Source: JADHMP01 sp016779985 | GTDB taxonomy: Bacteria; Bacteroidota; Bacteroidia; Flavobacteriales; Flavobacteriaceae | Direction of reading: 5' to 3' | Length of the DNA: 64,000 bases | Assembly: GCA_016779985.1 (NCBI GenBank) | Contig: JADHMP010000003.1 | Span: forward strand, 1-64,000 | Shown here: positions 37,080 through 46,023 of the stretch, one piece after another | Layout of the letters: every line of letters begins with the position of its first letter | Numbering within the stretch: position 1 is the first letter of the stretch | Notes under the pieces: model-generated | The model's database searches: none | The model's input: the letters and a program-made list of their open reading frames with translations, nothing else | Told to the model about the DNA's origin: nothing | Translations under genes and position numbers: made by a program

Positions 37080-37700
37080 TTATTTTATCCAACCCACTTT
37101 TTTTCTCCAATTCTCCATTTCGAGTCTTCTTTTTTCAAAGTCCAAGGGAGGAGATTGATTTTCAATTTTTGCTTGTCTCCTAATAGTTTTTGTTTGTATT
37201 TCAAGAGTATTTAGTCCGATAGCTTTTCTTCTTTGATTTACTTTAGTCAAATCGTCAAAAGGTTGTGGGTTTAACTTTCCGTTTTCATCCCAGTCAAATT
37301 GTGTTCCATAGCGTTGTGGTCTTCCTTCAAATGTTGCTATTCGATCGATTAAATAAGACAAATTCAATGGGTTTGCTTTGTTCTCACTAACCGCTTTTGC
37401 TAACAATGTTTCGCATTTTTTCATGAAGTTTGGTTGTCCGATAGCGTGTTGAATAATTAACCAAGTAGCTTCATGAGCTTTTTCACCAACTTTGTCTATA
37501 GTCGGGTAACCAATTTTGTCAATGATTTCATTTAATAGTTTAGCATTTCTATTGTGTAACTTCTCCATCTCATCATTATAACCTTCTCCAAGTTCGCCGT
37601 TTTTGGCTAGTTTGTTTCTTAGCTTTACGTCTTCGTTGCTTAGGCTAATTATTTGTTTCGCAATGGCTTCATATTTCATTTGCCTTTTGAAAGAGTACAT
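37080..37700 (-). CDS. DUF6624-like cytoplasmic protein
   Basis: A 206-residue soluble protein without signal peptide or membrane segment. It has a coiled N-terminal helix pair (residues 10-60, with KLHNRNAKLLNEII), then IIDKIGYPTIDKVGEKAHEATWLIIQHA, the pattern typical of the DUF6624 family, and a Gln/Arg/Lys-rich tail. Near residue 120 it contains RIATFEGRPQRYGTQFDWDENG, also a family feature. Function unknown. Either the ATG at 37700 or the one at 37679 (MKYEAI) may be the start. It sits alone between the GH78 gene and RseP, with no operon partner. Confidence 0.7.
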   Translation of the reverse strand: MYSFKRQMKYEAIAKQIISLSNEDVKLRNKLAKNGELGEGYNDEMEKLHNRNAKLLNEIIDKIGYPTIDKVGEKAHEATWLIIQHAIGQPNFMKKCETLLAKAVSENKANPLNLSYLIDRIATFEGRPQRYGTQFDWDENGKLNPQPFDDLTKVNQRRKAIGLNTLEIQTKTIRRQAKIENQSPPLDFEKRRLEMENWRKKVGWIK

Positions 37701-37908
37701 GAGGTTATTAAAGTTAAAGATAATAAGAATCTCATTTTACCTAGTCTAATTACCTAAAACGTTTCAGCTATACTTAGTACCAGATTAAAAGCAGCAAACT
37801 TTCTATTAGGCACTTTTTCAAAATAAAACGCGAGGGCATTGATCTTCTCATTTTGGGTAGAGACACTTACCCTATCTTTTTTGATAAGGGGAAGAAAAAA
37901 GGGTTTCA

Positions 37909-39228
37909 TTATTCAAAAAGAGCACGCATTAGATCATTTCCATTTGCATACAGCACCAGTGCCATCAAAAGGAAAAAGCCTGTCATTTGCGCATATTCCA
38001 TAAACCTATCATTGGGTTTTCTGCCCGTAACCAACTCATAAAGTAAAAACATCACATGGCCACCGTCTAGTGCAGGGATGGGAAGCACATTCATAAAAGC
38101 GAGAATAATTGAAATCAAGGCGGTGCTAGTCCAAAATCCACGCCAATCCCAAACTGGTGGAAAAAGATTTCCGATTGCCCCAAAGCCCCCTAGTTGTGAG
38201 GCTCCTTTTTTGGTAAAGATGTATTGAAATTGAGATACATAATCATAGAGGGTCCAATAGGTATGGCCAAATCCTTCCACAATACTTTCTGAAAAACTGA
38301 GGGTTCTTGTCTTAAAGGCAATATTTGAATTTTGTAGTAAGACACCAATCTTACCCTCTGCATTTGTTTGAATAGAAACAGTATCTAAGCGCCCTTGTCT
38401 TAAAACAATCAAATCAAAAGGATTGTTGCCTTGCGTTTTTAACGCTTTTGTGAAATTGGCAAAATTATTTACCGCTGTTTCGTTCACTCCCACAATTTCA
38501 TCATTTGCCATTAGGCCTGCTTTGGCTGCGGGCCCATTGGGCACAACAGAATTGATTAGCGCTGGACTTGTTGGATAGAGGGGAAACATTTCTCCACTTT
38601 GGAACATTTGATCACCAAAATTTTCAGGAATTGGAACCACCCTAGACCGACCGTCTTTGCCCATAACATCAACTGTATTGACATTGCGCAAAAGCAAATA
38701 GCGATTCACATCCAAAATATTTTCGAGGGGCTTTCCATCTACCGCTAAAATTTCGTCCCCATTTTTAAAACCCAACGCCTCCGCTAACGGGGTTGGGGCT
38801 AATCCATATGGGAGATCGTCATTGCTTAGTGTTGTTTTTCCCCATACAAAAAGCACCATCATGTAGATTAAAAACCCTAGAATAAGGTTAACCGTCACAC
38901 CGCCTAACATGATAATCAGTCTTTGCCAAGCGGGTTTGGAGCGAAACTCCCAAGGCTGTGGTGGGGTTTTCATTTGTTCGGTGTCCATGCTTTCATCAAT
39001 CATGCCAGAAATTTTGACATACCCTCCAAGAGGAAGCCATCCAATGCCATAGACCGTCTCTCCAACCTTTCTCTTAAACAAGGCAAACTTCACATCAAAA
39101 AACAAAAAGAATTTTTCTACTCTTGTTTTAAACAACCGAGCTGGAATAAAGTGTCCCAATTCATGAAGAATTATTAATAAAGACAAACTTAGAAGGAGCT
39201 GAATAGCTTTTATAAAAAATGGACTCAT
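37909..39228 (-). CDS. rseP: RIP metalloprotease RseP (site-2 protease)
   Basis: A 439-residue inner-membrane zinc protease that cuts transmembrane anti-sigma factors and leftover signal peptides. The zinc motif HELGH (His22, Glu23, His26) lies in the first helix and the third ligand in ALDGGH (Asp388) in the last helical pair. PDZ-like regions lie between, seen in GLAPTPLAEALGFKNGDEILAVDG and VPNGPAAKAGLMANDEIVGV (both cut short here to their core). Length is typical. A box CAAAAGTA (39245-39252, TACTTTTG on the minus strand) just upstream may be the -7 element. It could process the FecR-type anti-sigma factor encoded at 53216-54172, though it is a housekeeping gene. Confidence 0.95.
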   Translation of the reverse strand: MSPFFIKAIQLLLSLSLLIILHELGHFIPARLFKTRVEKFFLFFDVKFALFKRKVGETVYGIGWLPLGGYVKISGMIDESMDTEQMKTPPQPWEFRSKPAWQRLIIMLGGVTVNLILGFLIYMMVLFVWGKTTLSNDDLPYGLAPTPLAEALGFKNGDEILAVDGKPLENILDVNRYLLLRNVNTVDVMGKDGRSRVVPIPENFGDQMFQSGEMFPLYPTSPALINSVVPNGPAAKAGLMANDEIVGVNETAVNNFANFTKALKTQGNNPFDLIVLRQGRLDTVSIQTNAEGKIGVLLQNSNIAFKTRTLSFSESIVEGFGHTYWTLYDYVSQFQYIFTKKGASQLGGFGAIGNLFPPVWDWRGFWTSTALISIILAFMNVLPIPALDGGHVMFLLYELVTGRKPNDRFMEYAQMTGFFLLMALVLYANGNDLMRALFE

Positions 39229-39356
39229 AGCGCTAAAATTCAGTCAAAAGTAGCACATTCAAAGGCATAAAAAAAATTGATTTCTACCGCCCAACAAATT
39301 AGGTCCCTTTTATGAACTATAATTGACCAAATCATTACTTTTGTAAAGGAAGACCG

Positions 39357-40031
39357 ATGATGCATTTTTTTAAAAAATATAGACTGTTTTTGCTTTCACT
39401 GGGAGGGGTTTCTGTCATCACTCTGTTTCTTTTTTACCGAGCTCTAAAACCAGAAAAACGGTTGCCCATCTATCAACCAGCAATGGTCAATTTCGAATTA
39501 GTAGATAGCACCCTACAACACAAAAAAAAATACCACCACATTGCAAATTTCACGTTGACCAATCAAAATGGAAAAACAATCTCCCAAGAAGACTATAAGG
39601 AGAAAATATACGTGGCCGATTTTTTCTTTACGACCTGCCCCACCATTTGTCCTGTGATGACCAAAAATATGGTAGCCCTACAAAACTCGTTTCTCAATGA
39701 CCCCCAAGTTATGCTTTTATCTCACAGTGTGACCCCTGACATCGACACTGTGGCTCAACTAAAAAAATATGCCCTTGAAAAAGGTGTAAAAGATCAAAAA
39801 TGGAATTTGGTTACTGGAGATAAAAAAGAAATTTATCAATTAGCTAGAAAATCCTATTTGGCAGTGAAAGAAGATGGAGATGGGGGGCCTTTTGACATGA
39901 TTCATACAGAAAATTTTGTTTTGGTAGATCCAGACAAACGCATTAGAGGCTTTTATGACGGCACCAACTTAGAAGAAATTGCCCAACTGCTTGAAGACAT
40001 TGACGTGCTTAAAAAAGAATATCCCTACTAA
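39357..40031 (+). CDS. SCO1/SenC-family copper chaperone/thioredoxin-like protein
   Basis: A 224-residue membrane-anchored protein involved in copper delivery to cytochrome oxidase or in periplasmic thiol chemistry. One N-terminal helix (about 11-28) anchors it. The thioredoxin fold carries the copper motif C94-P-T-I-C98 and the distant ligand His183 in MIHTENFVLVD, the hallmarks of SCO proteins. GPF-D precedes the histidine as usual. Two ATG codons in tandem (39357, 39360) can start it. A TACTTTTG box at 39336-39343 could be the -7 element although no TTG lies at the right distance. It is followed by feoAB, which have their own promoter. Confidence 0.92.
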   Translation: MMHFFKKYRLFLLSLGGVSVITLFLFYRALKPEKRLPIYQPAMVNFELVDSTLQHKKKYHHIANFTLTNQNGKTISQEDYKEKIYVADFFFTTCPTICPVMTKNMVALQNSFLNDPQVMLLSHSVTPDIDTVAQLKKYALEKGVKDQKWNLVTGDKKEIYQLARKSYLAVKEDGDGGPFDMIHTENFVLVDPDKRIRGFYDGTNLEEIAQLLEDIDVLKKEYPY

Positions 40032-40050
40032 TATTTTCTAAAAACTTTTT

Positions 40051-40082
40051 TTGTATTGACGTTCTGCTTTTGATTACTTTTG
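40051..40082 (+). promoter_or_regulatory. Bacteroidota-type promoter upstream of feoAB
   Basis: TTG at 40051-40053 and TACTTTTG at 40075-40082 are separated by 21 bases, matching TTG-N19-21-TAnnTTTG. The predicted start near 40089 leaves about 16 bases before the feoA ATG at 40105. No clear Fur box was recognised nearby. Confidence 0.5.
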
Positions 40083-40104
40083 GTCTTTAAAATGATTCTA
40101 AATA

Positions 40105-40329
40105 ATGGTGTCACTGGATATGTTATCAAAAGGCCAATCGGGGTTAATAGACCATTTCGACACTGACGAACTGCCCCTAAAATTAATTGAAATGGGTTGT
40201 TTGCCAGGAAGCACCATTTCACTTATTCAAAAAGCTCCATTTAATGACCCACTTTACATAAAAATTGATGATTCTTTTTTAGCCATTCGGAAAGAAACTG
40301 CAAAACACATTTTTGTGCAACTGAAATGA
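40105..40329 (+). CDS. feoA: FeoA, ferrous iron transport accessory protein
   Basis: A 74-residue SH3-like cytoplasmic protein that assists FeoB. The core LPLKLIEMGCLPGSTISLIQ is the characteristic FeoA segment, followed by DPLYIKIDDSFLAIRKETAKHIFV, the second half of the fold. Full length for the family. The feoB ATG lies four bases after its TGA, so both are one transcript. An internal Met6 could also start translation; the first ATG fits the promoter at 40051-40082 well. Confidence 0.93.
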   Translation: MVSLDMLSKGQSGLIDHFDTDELPLKLIEMGCLPGSTISLIQKAPFNDPLYIKIDDSFLAIRKETAKHIFVQLK

Positions 40330-40333
40330 TCAT

Positions 40334-42424
40334 ATGGTGAAAACCCTCAATGTTGCGCTATTAGGAAATCCCAATACGGGTAAGACATCAGTGTTTAATC
40401 AACTCACTGGACTCAATCAAAAAGTAGGAAATTATCCAGGGATAACGGTGGAAAAGAAAGAAGGCAGATGCCGTCTAGATCGAAACACAAAAGCACACAT
40501 ACTTGATCTTCCAGGCACCTATAGTCTAAATGCCTCTTCAATGGATGAAAGTGTAGTGATTGAGTTATTGTTAAATAAAAATGATAAAGACTTTCCAGAT
40601 GTGGCCGTTGTGATCACCGACGTGGAAAATTTAAAACGTAATTTATTGTTGTTTACCCAAGTCAAAGATCTAGAAATTCCAACTCTTTTGGTGATCAATA
40701 TGTCAGATCAAATGAGACGAAAAGGAATTGCCATTGATGTCTCCAAAATGGAAGCCCTTTTAGACACAAAGGTTGTGCTCACTAGCATGAGAGAAAGCAA
40801 AGGGATAGAAGCACTGAAACAGCAGCTAGTAGACTATAGGAAACTCTCTGTTAAACCTTGCCTAAACGTAGCCAATATAGATACTGCTTATTTTGAGAGT
40901 TTGCAAAAAACCTTTCCCCAACAGTCCCTTTACAAACTTTGGCTAGTCATCACCCAAGATGTAAATTTTTCAAAATTAGACCGCCAAAAAGTGTCAGATG
41001 CAGCAGCATTTAAAACACAACCTGAAAAGGAGCTAAAAAAAATGCAGCAAAAAGAAACGATCAAAAGATATCAATTCATAAATACGGTTCTAAAAGAAAC
41101 CTACAAGATGAACCTAGAATTGGCCACCGATTTCAGAAGTCGTTTGGATCGAATTCTAATTCATAAATTTTGGGGTTATTTGATTTTCTTTGCTATTTTA
41201 CTCACCATTTTTCAAGCTATTTTTGATTGGAGCAGCATTCCAATGGATCTTATTGATTCTTTTTTTGTTGACCTAAGTGAGCAACTAAAAAACACATTAC
41301 CCCCTGGTTTATTCACAGCCTTGCTAACCGAAGGAATACTTCCCGGTCTAGGAGGCATTGTCATTTTTATTCCTCAAATTGCTTTTTTGTTTTTATTTAT
41401 TTCTCTTCTCGAAGAGTCTGGCTACATGAGCCGAGTAGTCTTTTTGATGGATCGAGGCTTACGGCGTTTTGGTTTGAGTGGAAAAAGTATTATACCGCTA
41501 ATATCGGGCACAGCCTGTGCCATACCCGCTGTTATGGCTACACGAAATATTGAAAATTGGAAACAACGGCTCATCACCATTTTAGTGACCCCTTTCACCA
41601 CTTGTTCGGCTCGTCTTCCTGTCTATTCAATTTTGATCGCTTTAGTAATTCCGCAAGGTTATTTTTTGGGAATGAATTACCAAGGACTTACACTCATGGC
41701 TCTCTATTTATTGGGTTTTGGTATGGCGTTGTTGGCTTCTTTGGTCTTGAGCAAAATACTTGACATTAAATCAAAAAGTTATTTTGTTATAGAAATGCCC
41801 AACTATAAATTGCCATTGTTCAAAAATGTTATTCTCACTGTTTGGGAAAAAACCCGCACTTTTGTTGCTGAGGCAGGGAAAATAATTATGGCAATCTCCA
41901 TTTTACTTTGGATTCTTGCCTCTTATGGCCCTGGAGAATCTTTCAAAAATGCAGATATAATTATTGCTGAGCATTATCCTGCACTCAGCGGAGAAGCCAA
42001 AACACAAAAAATAAGTGCCTATAAACTCGAACATTCATACATTGGCCGTTTAGGAAAATTCATCGAACCTGCCATTACCCCTCTGGGTTATGATTGGAAA
42101 ATAGGCATCGCATTGATTGCTTCCTTCGCGGCAAGAGAAGTTTTCGTGGGGACTTTGGCCACCATATATAATGTAGAAAATGATACTGATGAAACCATTA
42201 AAAATAGAATGGCACAAGAAACCAATGCCGTTGGCGCACCACTATTTAACCTAGCCTCTGGAATTTCTCTCATGCTCTTTTACGCTTTTGCCATGCAATG
42301 TATGAGTACACTTGCCATTGTGAAAAAAGAAACCAACAGTTGGAAATGGCCCATACTGCAGCTTTTTTTCATGACCATTTTGGCGTATCTTTCGGCATTG
42401 ACAAGTTTTCAAATTCTCAACTAA
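40334..42424 (+). CDS. feoB: FeoB, ferrous iron transporter
   Basis: A 696-residue Fe2+ importer of the inner membrane. The N-terminal G domain has the P-loop GNPNTGKTSVF (11-21), switch NYPGITVEKKEG, DLPG and NMSD motifs, followed by the small helical GDI-like domain. The membrane part carries the two Gate motifs, ISGTACAIPAVMATRNI and TPFTTCSARLPVYS. About eight hydrophobic helices are visible. It is preceded by feoA and followed with no gap by a 43-codon Cys-rich membrane protein, so three genes form the ferrous iron operon. Confidence 0.97.
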   Translation: MVKTLNVALLGNPNTGKTSVFNQLTGLNQKVGNYPGITVEKKEGRCRLDRNTKAHILDLPGTYSLNASSMDESVVIELLLNKNDKDFPDVAVVITDVENLKRNLLLFTQVKDLEIPTLLVINMSDQMRRKGIAIDVSKMEALLDTKVVLTSMRESKGIEALKQQLVDYRKLSVKPCLNVANIDTAYFESLQKTFPQQSLYKLWLVITQDVNFSKLDRQKVSDAAAFKTQPEKELKKMQQKETIKRYQFINTVLKETYKMNLELATDFRSRLDRILIHKFWGYLIFFAILLTIFQAIFDWSSIPMDLIDSFFVDLSEQLKNTLPPGLFTALLTEGILPGLGGIVIFIPQIAFLFLFISLLEESGYMSRVVFLMDRGLRRFGLSGKSIIPLISGTACAIPAVMATRNIENWKQRLITILVTPFTTCSARLPVYSILIALVIPQGYFLGMNYQGLTLMALYLLGFGMALLASLVLSKILDIKSKSYFVIEMPNYKLPLFKNVILTVWEKTRTFVAEAGKIIMAISILLWILASYGPGESFKNADIIIAEHYPALSGEAKTQKISAYKLEHSYIGRLGKFIEPAITPLGYDWKIGIALIASFAAREVFVGTLATIYNVENDTDETIKNRMAQETNAVGAPLFNLASGISLMLFYAFAMQCMSTLAIVKKETNSWKWPILQLFFMTILAYLSALTSFQILN

Positions 42425-42556
42425 ATGGATATACCTGTTCAAACAATATTGGTTTTTTTGGCTGGTATACTAGCATTAGGCTATTTGTCTAAAAAATTTG
42501 TGTTTACAACAAACAAGAAGAATAAAGACTGCTCTACTGACTGTAATTGTCATTAG
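42425..42556 (+). CDS. Small FeoB-associated Cys-rich membrane protein (43 aa)
   Basis: A 43-codon gene starting at the base after the feoB stop codon. The product has one membrane helix (IPVQTILVFLAGILALGY region) and a hydrophilic tail ending KDCSTDCNCH, with three cysteines and a terminal histidine. This fits the FeoB-associated Cys-rich membrane protein group (PF12669-like), found in many Bacteroidota directly after feoB. It may help assemble or gate FeoB or bind iron; the role is not proven. Its position, tail and helix make it credible despite its size. Confidence 0.75.
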   Translation: MDIPVQTILVFLAGILALGYLSKKFVFTTNKKNKDCSTDCNCH

Positions 42557-42638
42557 TTTCCCCCGTTTTTTTAATCCCTTTTTTTGAATTGAAAAAAAAA
42601 GAGTTATCTTCCAATCACTAAACAAAACGAATTTAAAC

Positions 42639-43847
42639 ATGACTAACAGTAAAAGACTATTTTATGGTAGTTGTTTTGCCTTAATAACAACTGCTTTCTC
42701 CTTTAGTATTCGGGCAGGAATTCTACCTCAGTTAGGTGAAGAGTTTCAATTGAGTGCCCAACAATTGGGGTTTATTAATTCCATGTGGTTTTTAGGATTT
42801 CCTATCTCAATGATTTTAGGAGGTCTATTTTATCATACTATCGGACCAAAAAAAATCATGCAATTTGCTTTTTTAACACATACTTTAGGGATAATACTTA
42901 CTATCTATTCTGGCGGATACGTAGGATTGTTGATTTCAACTTTAATGATAGGAATTGGCAATGGTTGTACTGAGGCTGCGTGTAATCCAATGATAGCGGA
43001 TGCCTACGAAGGCAAACAGATGAACACCCTTCTCAACCGCTTTCACATGTGGTTTCCTGGGGGTATCGTAATAGGAAGCTTAGTATCTAAATTTATGACT
43101 GACGCTTCATTGGGTTGGCAATCTCAAATTTGGATTATTATGATTCCTACGCTCATTTATGCCTACCTTTTTTTGGGGCAAGAATTCCCAAAGCCAAAAG
43201 TACAAGCAGCTACGTCAGTGGCTGGAAATTTAAAAGCTATGGCCACACCTATTTATATTTTTATTTTGGGATGTATGGCCCTAACAGCAATATCAGAATT
43301 TGGTCCTCAACAATGGACGAGTTTAATTATGGCCAATAGTGGCGCACAACCAATGGTAATCCTTGCGCTAGTGACAGGGTTGATGGCTGTGGGGCGTTAT
43401 TTTGGTGGAGACATTGTTCATCGTTTAGATCAAACAGGAGTACTTTTGGGGTCTGCAGTTTTAGCGGCTATTGGGATTTTCTTATTCAGCACCCAAACGG
43501 GAGCAATGACTTATGTAGCAGCCATTTTCTTTGCTCTTGGAATATGCTATTTTTGGCCTAACATGATTGGTTTTGTGGCAGAAAAGATCCCAGCAAGTGG
43601 TGCCCTAGGCATGTCAATTGTTGGAGGAATGGGGATGTTTTCAACCTCTATTTTTCAACCCATTATTGGGGGATGGATCGATGCTTCAAGAGAAAGTCAA
43701 AGTGCTATGGGGCTAACAGGAGAAGCCCTAGAATTGGCGGCTGGGCAACAAACACTCACTTATATGATTAGTTTCCCTGTGATTTTAATCATCTTATTTA
43801 CAATACTCTATTTTTGGCAAAAAAACGCTAAACTAGCAACTGCCTAA
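42639..43847 (+). CDS. MFS transporter
   Basis: A 402-residue major facilitator with about 12 helices. It begins with the helix pair FALITTAFSFSIRAGILPQL, has the loop 2-3 region GLFYHTIGPKKIMQFAF in place of the classic GxxxDRxGRR, and a conserved IGIGNGCTEAACNPMIADAY segment in helix 4-5 found in a sub-group close to sugar/FHS-type carriers. The substrate cannot be told. It is monocistronic; 82 bases of T/A-rich sequence separate it from the feo operon, and a strong hairpin terminator follows at 43867-43895. Confidence 0.88.
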   Translation: MTNSKRLFYGSCFALITTAFSFSIRAGILPQLGEEFQLSAQQLGFINSMWFLGFPISMILGGLFYHTIGPKKIMQFAFLTHTLGIILTIYSGGYVGLLISTLMIGIGNGCTEAACNPMIADAYEGKQMNTLLNRFHMWFPGGIVIGSLVSKFMTDASLGWQSQIWIIMIPTLIYAYLFLGQEFPKPKVQAATSVAGNLKAMATPIYIFILGCMALTAISEFGPQQWTSLIMANSGAQPMVILALVTGLMAVGRYFGGDIVHRLDQTGVLLGSAVLAAIGIFLFSTQTGAMTYVAAIFFALGICYFWPNMIGFVAEKIPASGALGMSIVGGMGMFSTSIFQPIIGGWIDASRESQSAMGLTGEALELAAGQQTLTYMISFPVILIILFTILYFWQKNAKLATA

Positions 43848-43866
43848 AAATTGAATTTGACTTTGG

Positions 43867-43895
43867 AAAAAGCCACCTTATGGGTGGCTTTTTTT
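43867..43895. terminator. Bidirectional Rho-independent terminator
   Basis: AGCCACC (43871-43877) pairs with GGTGGCT (43883-43889) around a five-base loop, flanked by A-run AAAA on the left and T-run on the right, so the stem extends to 11 bp. It lies between the convergent MFS gene and the aminopeptidase gene, ending right before the aminopeptidase stop, and can serve both strands. Confidence 0.85.
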
Positions 43896-45195
43896 ATGGG
43901 TTCATGTGGCTTTCAATAGCTTCAATCTCAATAGGAATGTCTGCCATAAGGTTTAGTGGTTCTCCTTGCTCTTGTATGACCACATCATCTTCTAGGCGAA
44001 CGCCAAATCCTTCTTTGGGAATATAAATACCAGGTTCTACAGTAAAAACCATTTGAGCTTCTATAGGTAAATGAAGCAAACCATAATCATGCGTATCTAA
44101 GCCCATATGATGTGAAGTGCCATGCATGAAATATTTTTTATAAGCGGGATGATCAACGCTTTCATTTTGAAGATCAGCTTTGTCTAAGAGACCTAGTCCA
44201 ACCAATTCAGAAGTCATAATTTTTCCAACTTCAATATGATATTCCTTCCAAAGAGTACCGGGAACTAAAAGTTTAGTAGCCTCTTTTTTGACCTTCAAGA
44301 CCGCTTCATATACCGCTTTTTGCCTTGCCGAAAAAACTCCTGAAACAGGTATGGTTCTTGTCATGTCACTAGAATAATTGCCGTATTCTGCTGCCACGTC
44401 AAGCAAAATCAAATCCCCTGTATTACATTTTTGATTGTTATCTGTGTAATGCAACACATTGTTATTTTTGCCAGCAGCTATGATGGGTTCATAAGCAAAC
44501 CCCTTCGAGCGGTTGCATATAAATTCATGCACTAAAGCAGCCTCAATTTCGTATTCCCAAATTCCTGGTTTAACAAGTTTTAAAATCCGTTTAAATCCTT
44601 TTGCAGTGATGTCGCAAGCCTTTTGAATTTGTCCAATTTCTTCAGGTGATTTTACAGCACGAAGCTTTTGTAAAATTGGGTTGCTTTTGGCAACCGCATG
44701 GGCAGGATAATTTTTTTTACACCAAGCAATAAATCGATCTTCTCTAGTTTGAGTTTCAACACTTTGTCGATAATGTTCGTTTGTGTTAAAATAGAAGCAC
44801 TCACATTGTGTGCTCAATTCCTGAAAAATACGTTCAAACTCAGAGAGCCAATAGACTGTATTGATTCCGCTCTGTTCTGTAGCCGCTTTTTTGGTGAGTT
44901 TTGCTCCTTCCCAAACGGCAATATGAGCATTTGTTTCTTTTACAAATAGGAGTTCTCTGTGTTTTTTTTCAATGGCATCAGGAAACAATACTAATATAGT
45001 TTCTTCTTGATCCACTCCAGTCAAATAGAATATATCGCGGTGTTGAGCAAAAGGGAGAGTGCTGTCAGCGCTTATGGGATAGATATCATTTGAATTAAAA
45101 ACAGCAAGACTGTTAGGCTTTAGAGATTCAGAAAAGGCTTTTCTGTTGTTTTGATAAAAAGTGTGGGGAAGAGGATTGTATCGCATGCTTTTCAT
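43894..45195 (-). CDS. pepP: Xaa-Pro aminopeptidase (M24B, aminopeptidase P)
   Basis: A 433-residue cytoplasmic metallopeptidase that removes an N-terminal residue before proline. The creatinase-like N-terminal domain (to about 170) is followed by the pita-bread catalytic domain with the five metal ligands: Asp in LLDVAAEYG and Asp in YSSDMTRT, His in HGTSHHMGLDTHD, Glu in FTVEPGIY and Glu in VRLEDDVV. The open frame reaches 45213 with a TTG, but ATG at 45195 (MKSMRY) or 45186 (MRYNPL) is the more likely start; the former is used here. The stop overlaps the right edge of the terminator. Confidence 0.93.
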   Translation of the reverse strand: MKSMRYNPLPHTFYQNNRKAFSESLKPNSLAVFNSNDIYPISADSTLPFAQHRDIFYLTGVDQEETILVLFPDAIEKKHRELLFVKETNAHIAVWEGAKLTKKAATEQSGINTVYWLSEFERIFQELSTQCECFYFNTNEHYRQSVETQTREDRFIAWCKKNYPAHAVAKSNPILQKLRAVKSPEEIGQIQKACDITAKGFKRILKLVKPGIWEYEIEAALVHEFICNRSKGFAYEPIIAAGKNNNVLHYTDNNQKCNTGDLILLDVAAEYGNYSSDMTRTIPVSGVFSARQKAVYEAVLKVKKEATKLLVPGTLWKEYHIEVGKIMTSELVGLGLLDKADLQNESVDHPAYKKYFMHGTSHHMGLDTHDYGLLHLPIEAQMVFTVEPGIYIPKEGFGVRLEDDVVIQEQGEPLNLMADIPIEIEAIESHMNP

Positions 45196-45313
45196 ATTAA
45201 CAGATGAGCACAAGGGTATTTGTTGCCATTTGGTGGTAAAGATATTTAAAAAACAATCAAATCATCAAACAGTTGAATTCTTTAAAAAAAGCCTATAAAA
45301 ATGGATTTGCAGT

Positions 45314-45343
45314 TTGCCATAAGGGCTTTATGGTTTAAATTTG
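45314..45343 (+). promoter_or_regulatory. Bacteroidota-type promoter of the sdhCAB operon
   Basis: TTG at 45314-45316 and TAAATTTG at 45336-45343 are 19 bases apart, an exact match to the Bacteroidota housekeeping consensus. Transcription would start near 45350, giving a leader of about 16 bases to the ATG at 45366. Confidence 0.6.
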
Positions 45344-45365
45344 TAATAACAATTTGAATTTAACT

Positions 45366-46022
45366 ATGAGTACAACTTCCTCTATAGGTCGAAAAGTGGC
45401 CATGGCGCTCTCTGGGTTGTTTCTAATTCTCTTTTTGACGCAGCATTTTGTGATTAACATCACTTCCGTTTTTAGCGCAAAAACGTTCAATATGCTGTCT
45501 CACTTTATGGGAAATAATCCTGTAGTGCAATTCTTATTACAGCCACTTCTAATTGCAGGGGTGCTATTTCATTTTGTGATGGGCTTTGTTTTAGAATTTC
45601 AAAATAGAAAGGCACGGGATTCTAAATATGGCGCATACAAAGGAGGAGCCAATGCCAGCTGGGTTTCGCGAAACATGTTGCTTTCTGGGGCAGTAGTTCT
45701 TTCTTTTCTAGCCCTTCATTTTTATGATTTTTGGATTCCTGAAATGGATTATAAATACATTGAAGCACTCCCATTAGATCCTGACCGTTATCACGCAGAA
45801 ACAATTCATAAATTTGAAAGTCCCGTGCGAGTTTCATTATATGCCCTTTCTTTTGTTTTTCTGGCCCTGCATCTTTCGCACGGTTTCAACTCCTCGTTTC
45901 AGTCTATTGGAGCCAATAATAAATATACCAAAGCAATCAAAGGGTTCACAAGGGCCTTCGCATTTGGCATCCCCCTTGGGTTTGTTTTTATTGCATTATA
46001 TCATCATTTAACTGCATTTTAA
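45366..46022 (+). CDS. sdhC: Succinate dehydrogenase/fumarate reductase cytochrome b subunit
   Basis: A 218-residue membrane anchor with about five helices (SDH type B, diheme b558). Visible helices include GLFLILFLTQHFVINITSVF, FLLQPLLIAGVLFHFVMGFVL and YALSFVFLALHLSHGF; the histidines within them (TQHFV, LFHFV, ALHFYD, LHLSHG) are the likely heme ligands. The frame continues upstream to a TTG at 45354, but ATG at 45366 (MSTTSS) is the usual start and sits well after the promoter at 45314-45343. The next gene begins one base after its stop, so CAB form one operon, as usual in Bacteroidota. Confidence 0.95.
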   Translation: MSTTSSIGRKVAMALSGLFLILFLTQHFVINITSVFSAKTFNMLSHFMGNNPVVQFLLQPLLIAGVLFHFVMGFVLEFQNRKARDSKYGAYKGGANASWVSRNMLLSGAVVLSFLALHFYDFWIPEMDYKYIEALPLDPDRYHAETIHKFESPVRVSLYALSFVFLALHLSHGFNSSFQSIGANNKYTKAIKGFTRAFAFGIPLGFVFIALYHHLTAF

Positions 46023-46023
46023 T

